From positions 1-33,723 of the forward strand of contig NZ_PGTO01000027.1 of the NCBI RefSeq assembly GCF_003284725.1: a stretch of DNA of 33,723 nucleotides. Direction: 5' to 3'. Position 1 is the stretch's first letter; every line of letters starts with the position of its first letter. This DNA is from Paramagnetospirillum kuznetsovii. Lineage in GTDB: Bacteria > Pseudomonadota > Alphaproteobacteria > Rhodospirillales > Magnetospirillaceae. The translations under genes and the position numbers were made by a program. A model generated the notes under the pieces. The model saw only the letters and a list, made by a program, of their open reading frames with translations, made no database searches and had not been told where the DNA came from. Shown here in pieces: positions 30,628 through 33,723 of this stretch.

Positions 30628-31997
30628 CCTCCGCACGCGTCGCGGCCTTGTCCGCCCTGCTCTTGCTGCAGGCTGGCGCGGCCCAAGCCTTCTGTGGCTT
30701 CTACGTCGCCCAGGCCGATTCCAAGCTGTTCAACAAGGCCTCCAAGCTGGTGGTCGCCCACCAATCCAAGGGCGTCGGCGACCATGATATCTCCATCACC
30801 ATGGCCAGCGACTATCAGGGCGACCCCAAGGAATTCGCCGTGGTGGTGCCGGTGCCGACCTTCATCGAGCGTAAGCAGATCGGCGTGGTCGAGATCAGTA
30901 CCATCGACCATCTCGACGCCTATACCGCGCCAAGGCTGGTGGAGTACCACGACAGCGATCCCTGCTATGTCCCCCCGAAATATTCCGAACTCGGAGCGCG
31001 GACCATGGCGATGTCGCCACCGACCGGCATGGGCAGGTCCATGCCGGAACGCTATCGCGGCGTCACCGTCGAGGCCCGCTACGAGGTCGGCGAGTACGAC
31101 ATCATCATCCTGGCGGCCAAGGAAAGCGATGGTCTGGCCAACTGGCTGACCGACAACCAGTATCGCCTGCCCGACGGTGCTCAGAACGTGCTGGGCAGCT
31201 ATATCAAACAGGAGATGCGGTTCTTCCTGGCCAAGGTCAATCTCGACCGCATGCAGATGAAGGGCCAAAGCTTTCTGCGCCCGTTGCAGGTGCGCTACAC
31301 CTCGGCGAAGTTCATGATCCCGATTCGCCTGGGCACGCTCAACGCCAACGGCCCCCAGGACCTGATCGCCTTCGTGCTGAGCCCGCGCGGCCGGGTCGAG
31401 ACCACCAATTATCAGACCGTGGCGCTGCCGACCGGCAACAACATTCCGCTCTACGTGAAGCAGGACTTCGGCAACTTCTACAAGGCGATGTTCGAGCATT
31501 CCGTCGCCAAGAAGGACATGAAGGCGGTGTTCCTGGAATATGGCTGGGACATGGCCTGGTGCGATCCCTGCTCCGCCGATCCACTGAAGAACAGCGAACT
31601 GGTCGAGTTGGGCGTGCGCTGGATCGACAGCGACGAGCCCAAGCTTTACAGGGGCAGCCGTGGCGATTTCCCCGGCGTCTACGTCACCCGCCTGCATGTG
31701 CGCTACGATTCCGAGCACTTCCCTGAGGATTTGATGCTGCAAGAAACAGCCAACAAGGAAAACTTCCAGGGCCGCTATGTTCTCCAGCACCCCTGGCAGG
31801 GGACGGCTGATTGCAAGGCGGGCGACAGTTATTTCGATGGTCTTCCCGACCGTTTCTCGCGCGAGGCGGAAACCCTGGCCGATCTTACGGGCTGGGATAA
31901 GGCCGCGATCAAGACCAAGATGACGGAGAATGGCCAGCCGTTCGAATCACGGAAGTCTTCCGGGTTTGGGGCGTTCTGGCGCCGGGGCTTCGAATAA
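30621..31997 (+). CDS. DUF2330-domain exported protein
   Basis: The 458-aa product starts at ATG 30621, within the end of the RnfD-like gene, with GGAAGG upstream. The leader (LTSARVAALSALLLLQAGAA) ends QA|FC near residue 23. The mature N-terminus reads FCGFYVAQADSKLFNKASKL, then VVAHQSKGVGDHDISITMAS and FAVVVPVPTFIERKQI, the DUF2330 signature, followed by strand-rich repeats and the Cys pair WCDPCSADP near residue 312. The domain is widespread with an RnfD-like neighbour, but its chemistry is not established; periplasmic redox or metal handling is plausible because of the WCDPC motif and the RnfD link. It is a long, apparently intact gene. Confidence 0.88.
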   Translation: MLTSARVAALSALLLLQAGAAQAFCGFYVAQADSKLFNKASKLVVAHQSKGVGDHDISITMASDYQGDPKEFAVVVPVPTFIERKQIGVVEISTIDHLDAYTAPRLVEYHDSDPCYVPPKYSELGARTMAMSPPTGMGRSMPERYRGVTVEARYEVGEYDIIILAAKESDGLANWLTDNQYRLPDGAQNVLGSYIKQEMRFFLAKVNLDRMQMKGQSFLRPLQVRYTSAKFMIPIRLGTLNANGPQDLIAFVLSPRGRVETTNYQTVALPTGNNIPLYVKQDFGNFYKAMFEHSVAKKDMKAVFLEYGWDMAWCDPCSADPLKNSELVELGVRWIDSDEPKLYRGSRGDFPGVYVTRLHVRYDSEHFPEDLMLQETANKENFQGRYVLQHPWQGTADCKAGDSYFDGLPDRFSREAETLADLTGWDKAAIKTKMTENGQPFESRKSSGFGAFWRRGFE

Positions 31998-32024
31998 GAA
32001 GGGATCTGACGGCAGGTGAAAGTG

Positions 32025-32255
32025 ATGGCGAGTCCTCGAAGCATAGTGGTGGCGCTATTGCTGGCGACATATCCTGGCGCCATGGCTTGCATAACCGAGA
32101 TGCCGACGCAAAAGACTCAAAATTAATTCCTGATTTGGCCAATTCAGGATGAGATGCGGATCGTATTTGAGCGCAATGACAGAGACGGGCAGGTGCGCCC
32201 CGACGATACGATCTTGATTAACTTGCGAGCCTTCAATGACAAGACAAAGTGCTGA
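32025..32255 (+). pseudogene. Small exported gene with an in-frame TAA
   Basis: ATG 32025, behind AGGTGAAA, opens a leader (MASPRSIVVALLLATYPGAM, then AC). The frame meets TAA at 32124-32126 after 33 codons. It then continues open in the same frame for 42 codons (IQDEMRIVFERNDRDGQVRP, then DTILINLRAF) to TGA at 32253. The second part has protein-like composition, so a 76-codon gene may have acquired a nonsense codon. Alternatively a 33-residue peptide is all that is made. I do not recognise the family. Confidence 0.45.
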
Positions 32256-32362
32256 TGCCATTTTGGGGGTATTCGTGACTAGACTCCCTCATAATGTTTG
32301 TGGGCGGCCATCATCGCCGGGTATTTCCCGGATTCTGTTCAATTTGGACAAGAGGTGACGAT

Positions 32363-32521
32363 ATGCGGTTTGTAGCGGTATTTGCCATGGTATTGGCGCT
32401 TGGAGGATGTGGCTTGGTGGCATTGCCGTGCAAGCTGACCCGCGATTTGGCAGAGGTTATCCCTGGGGTCGGTGGCGTGGTCGCGGCTCCCTTTGATGCC
32501 TGCGCAAAGGCGATCGACTGA
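32363..32521 (+). CDS. Very small lipoprotein (52 aa)
   Basis: ATG 32363, with AGAGGTGA upstream, encodes a leader (MRFVAVFAMVLALGG) with lipobox ALGGC, so the mature lipoprotein is only about 36 residues. It reads GLVALPCKLTRDLAEVIPGV, then GGVVAAPFDACAKAID. The pattern 'PC+.........IP.VG..VAAP.DACA.AID' resembles a recurring family of small proteobacterial lipoproteins (DUF6726-like), of unknown role. It is co-directional with the Pal-like gene 46 bases downstream and may be co-transcribed with it. Confidence 0.68.
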   Translation: MRFVAVFAMVLALGGCGLVALPCKLTRDLAEVIPGVGGVVAAPFDACAKAID

Positions 32522-32567
32522 CCGCGAAATTCCGGTCATTACCCTCAAACCAAAACGGAGGGGAGCG

Positions 32568-33107
32568 ATGAGCAACACCAGACGCGGTTTCCCACTGCGT
32601 ATTGCCCGCATCACTCTTGGGGCAAGTTGCGTTGGCTTGGCCTTGCTGACGGTGGGGTGTGTCTATGGGCCGCCGCCGCCCTCCAGGCCAGATCCCGAGT
32701 TGGCCATCCCAGCGCCACCGCCGCCGCCGTCTGTATCGGCCAATGACTTTGTATCCGTTGCTGGCGATAGAGTTCATTTCGACTTCGACCGAACCACTTT
32801 GAATGCTGCTGCCAAGTCCATCTTGAACCAGCGAATCGCCTGGCTGAAAATGCACCCGGAGTTCACCATCATGCTGGAGGGGCATACCGATAACCGGGGA
32901 ACGCGGGAGTATTGCCTCCCCCTGAGTGAACGTATGGCTGGCGCCGTCAAAGAGTACATGGTTTCCAGCGGCATTTCCCCTCGACGCATCCTGACCGTGG
33001 GGTACGGCAGGGAGCGCCCTGTCGATTATGATGACACCAAGGCCGCCCAGGCCAAAAACCGCCGCGTGATTGTCATTGTCTTGCCCCCCGGTCGCACGGA
33101 AAAATAG
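32568..33107 (+). CDS. Pal-like OmpA-domain lipoprotein
   Basis: The 179-aa product starts at ATG 32568 with GGAGGGGAG upstream. The leader ends in a lipobox (LLTVGC, near residue 27), followed by a Pro-rich linker (PPPPSRPDPELAIPAPPPPP). The OmpA-like domain reads VHFDFDRTTLNAAAKSILNQ, then MLEGHTDNRGTREYCLPLSE, RMAGAVKEYMVSSGISPRRI and VGYGRERPVDYDD. Both peptidoglycan-contact residues are present: Asp of GHTD and Arg of SERMA. Unlike the OmpA-like proteins at 15960 and 18494, this one should anchor to peptidoglycan like Pal. No tol genes lie nearby, so it is an accessory Pal paralogue. Confidence 0.87.
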   Translation: MSNTRRGFPLRIARITLGASCVGLALLTVGCVYGPPPPSRPDPELAIPAPPPPPSVSANDFVSVAGDRVHFDFDRTTLNAAAKSILNQRIAWLKMHPEFTIMLEGHTDNRGTREYCLPLSERMAGAVKEYMVSSGISPRRILTVGYGRERPVDYDDTKAAQAKNRRVIVIVLPPGRTEK

Positions 33108-33646
33108 CTCGGCCAACACACATCACCGTTTCGTACCACGGCAGGCAATCTGCCAGACCGTTCGCGGCCCCGACAGCAGTATGAACTCCAGGCGGGGCGG
33201 CGTCATCCAGGGCGGCGCGCCCAGGATACGGCGCCGACGATGTCGGCCTCGGACAGATTCGGTTCGCGTTGATCGCCGACTGGCTCTCGATCCCAGTCAG
33301 TTCGCATTGGCGTTCTGCTCATCAAAATGGAGCTAATGTTCCTGTTGATTCCTACCGAAACAACAAATGCGCGCGGGCGAAAAGCGCAAAATCGTGGCGT
33401 GTTCACGCTATAAACCGCTATCATTGAGCGCATTGCATGTTGTCGTGTTTATTCCGAGATTCCAGATATTCTCGATTTTTTGGCTTACTTGATGGTGCGT
33501 TTATTCGTAGTTTTGGGCGCATTGTAATAATTATGGCAACATGCCCGTGCAGAAAACAACAGACCTAAAACATGACCATATCGACCTCAAAAAATCTTAG
33601 TGGCACATTATTAAGTGTGCATGGAGATTCGATATGATTGACCAGG
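33108..33646. other. Gene-free AT-rich region before the right IS
   Basis: No convincing gene is visible in these 539 bases. The GC content drops sharply from 33330 to 33640. A 21-codon frame (ATG 33572, TGA 33635-33637, beginning MTISTSKNLSGTLLS) has no obvious ribosome site and ends ten bases before the IS; it may be the start of a gene cut by the insertion. GCACA/TGTGC at 33603-33620 forms a small stem. The drop in GC suggests foreign or relic DNA. Confidence 0.5.
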
Positions 33647-33723
33647 TGACCTGCCGTGGGAATCCTCCTCCAGTCTGAAGTAGAGTCCGGCCCTGACAAG
33701 GACGGACGAGATGAAGCGCAGCA
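33647..33723 (+). mobile_element. Left end of an insertion sequence (partial)
   Basis: TGACCTGCCGTGG (33647-33659) and GTAGAGTCC (33680-33688) match the inverted end at 105-117 and its inner block, so this is the left inverted repeat of the same IS family. An ATG at 33711 (M-K-R-S, cut by the window end) fits the start of an orfA-type helix-turn-helix gene. The flanks (gaccagg before, ccatcc after the left copy) do not match, so a simple recent composite transposon is not shown. Confidence 0.6.

Noticed and set aside
33203-33433. A 76-residue minus-strand frame near the right end
   Set aside because: It lacks a ribosome site and recognisable motifs, and it runs through the AT-rich spacer; I read it as chance.
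1-33723. CRISPR array or tRNA genes
   Set aside because: No regularly spaced direct repeats with unique spacers and no cloverleaf-like sequence with a T-loop were seen on either strand.

Overview
The window looks like high-GC proteobacterial DNA, most likely alphaproteobacterial and Magnetospirillum/Rhodospirillales-like. That placement rests on GC-rich codon use, strong Shine-Dalgarno sites and the character of the proteins; no rRNA or marker gene fixes it. I see no tRNA, rRNA or CRISPR array. The segment is bracketed by ends of what appears to be one insertion sequence family: its right end closes at about 117 and a left end opens at about 33647, both in the same orientation.

Layout. 189-2677 (-): a membrane protein translationally coupled to an M48 metalloprotease. 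2875-4219: a YihY/BrkB-type membrane protein, a scar of two transposase 3' ends, and a small two-helix membrane protein. 4440-5637: an IS3-family element whose orfB is frameshifted. 5699-6091: a probable IS91-type remnant. 6254-10862 (+): a 681-aa membrane protein with a C-terminal Rossmann-like domain, a frameshifted phage-tail-collar relic, and a 605-aa membrane TrkA-N/RyR protein. This is the best candidate for an undescribed signalling or effector locus. 11144-20628: small membrane proteins, a run of exported proteins (ankyrin, Sel1, Cys-rich, unknown, papain-like fragment, OmpA-like, tail-collar-like, a lipoprotein pair), and a coupled set ending in a His-rich membrane protein and a MraZ/AbrB-like protein. 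20743-21493: a graveyard of IS110-type, IS630-type and unidentified gene ends. 21547-27408: more exported proteins, including a Cache-domain protein, a SUMF1-fold protein without the catalytic cysteines, a dead papain-like copy, a CPVC thioredoxin-fold protein and a Tyr-rich lipoprotein. 27667-33107 (+): a miniature RHS/YD protein, a lineage-specific exported protein, an RnfD-like plus DUF2330 pair, two very small exported proteins and a Pal-like lipoprotein.

Two themes stand out. First, about two dozen genes carry signal peptides or lipoboxes, so this is mainly a cell-envelope accessory region. Second, several families occur more than once in the same 33 kb: small membrane proteins (11144 and 18959), the 'LWIV..P' exported family (16922 and 29217), papain-like fragments (15440 and 26509), tail-collar domains (8300 and 16482) and OmpA-like domains (15960, 18494, 32568). 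Together with many transposase relics, frameshifts and truncations, this suggests a region built by insertion, duplication and decay. All family assignments come from reading motifs by eye; no database search was possible.
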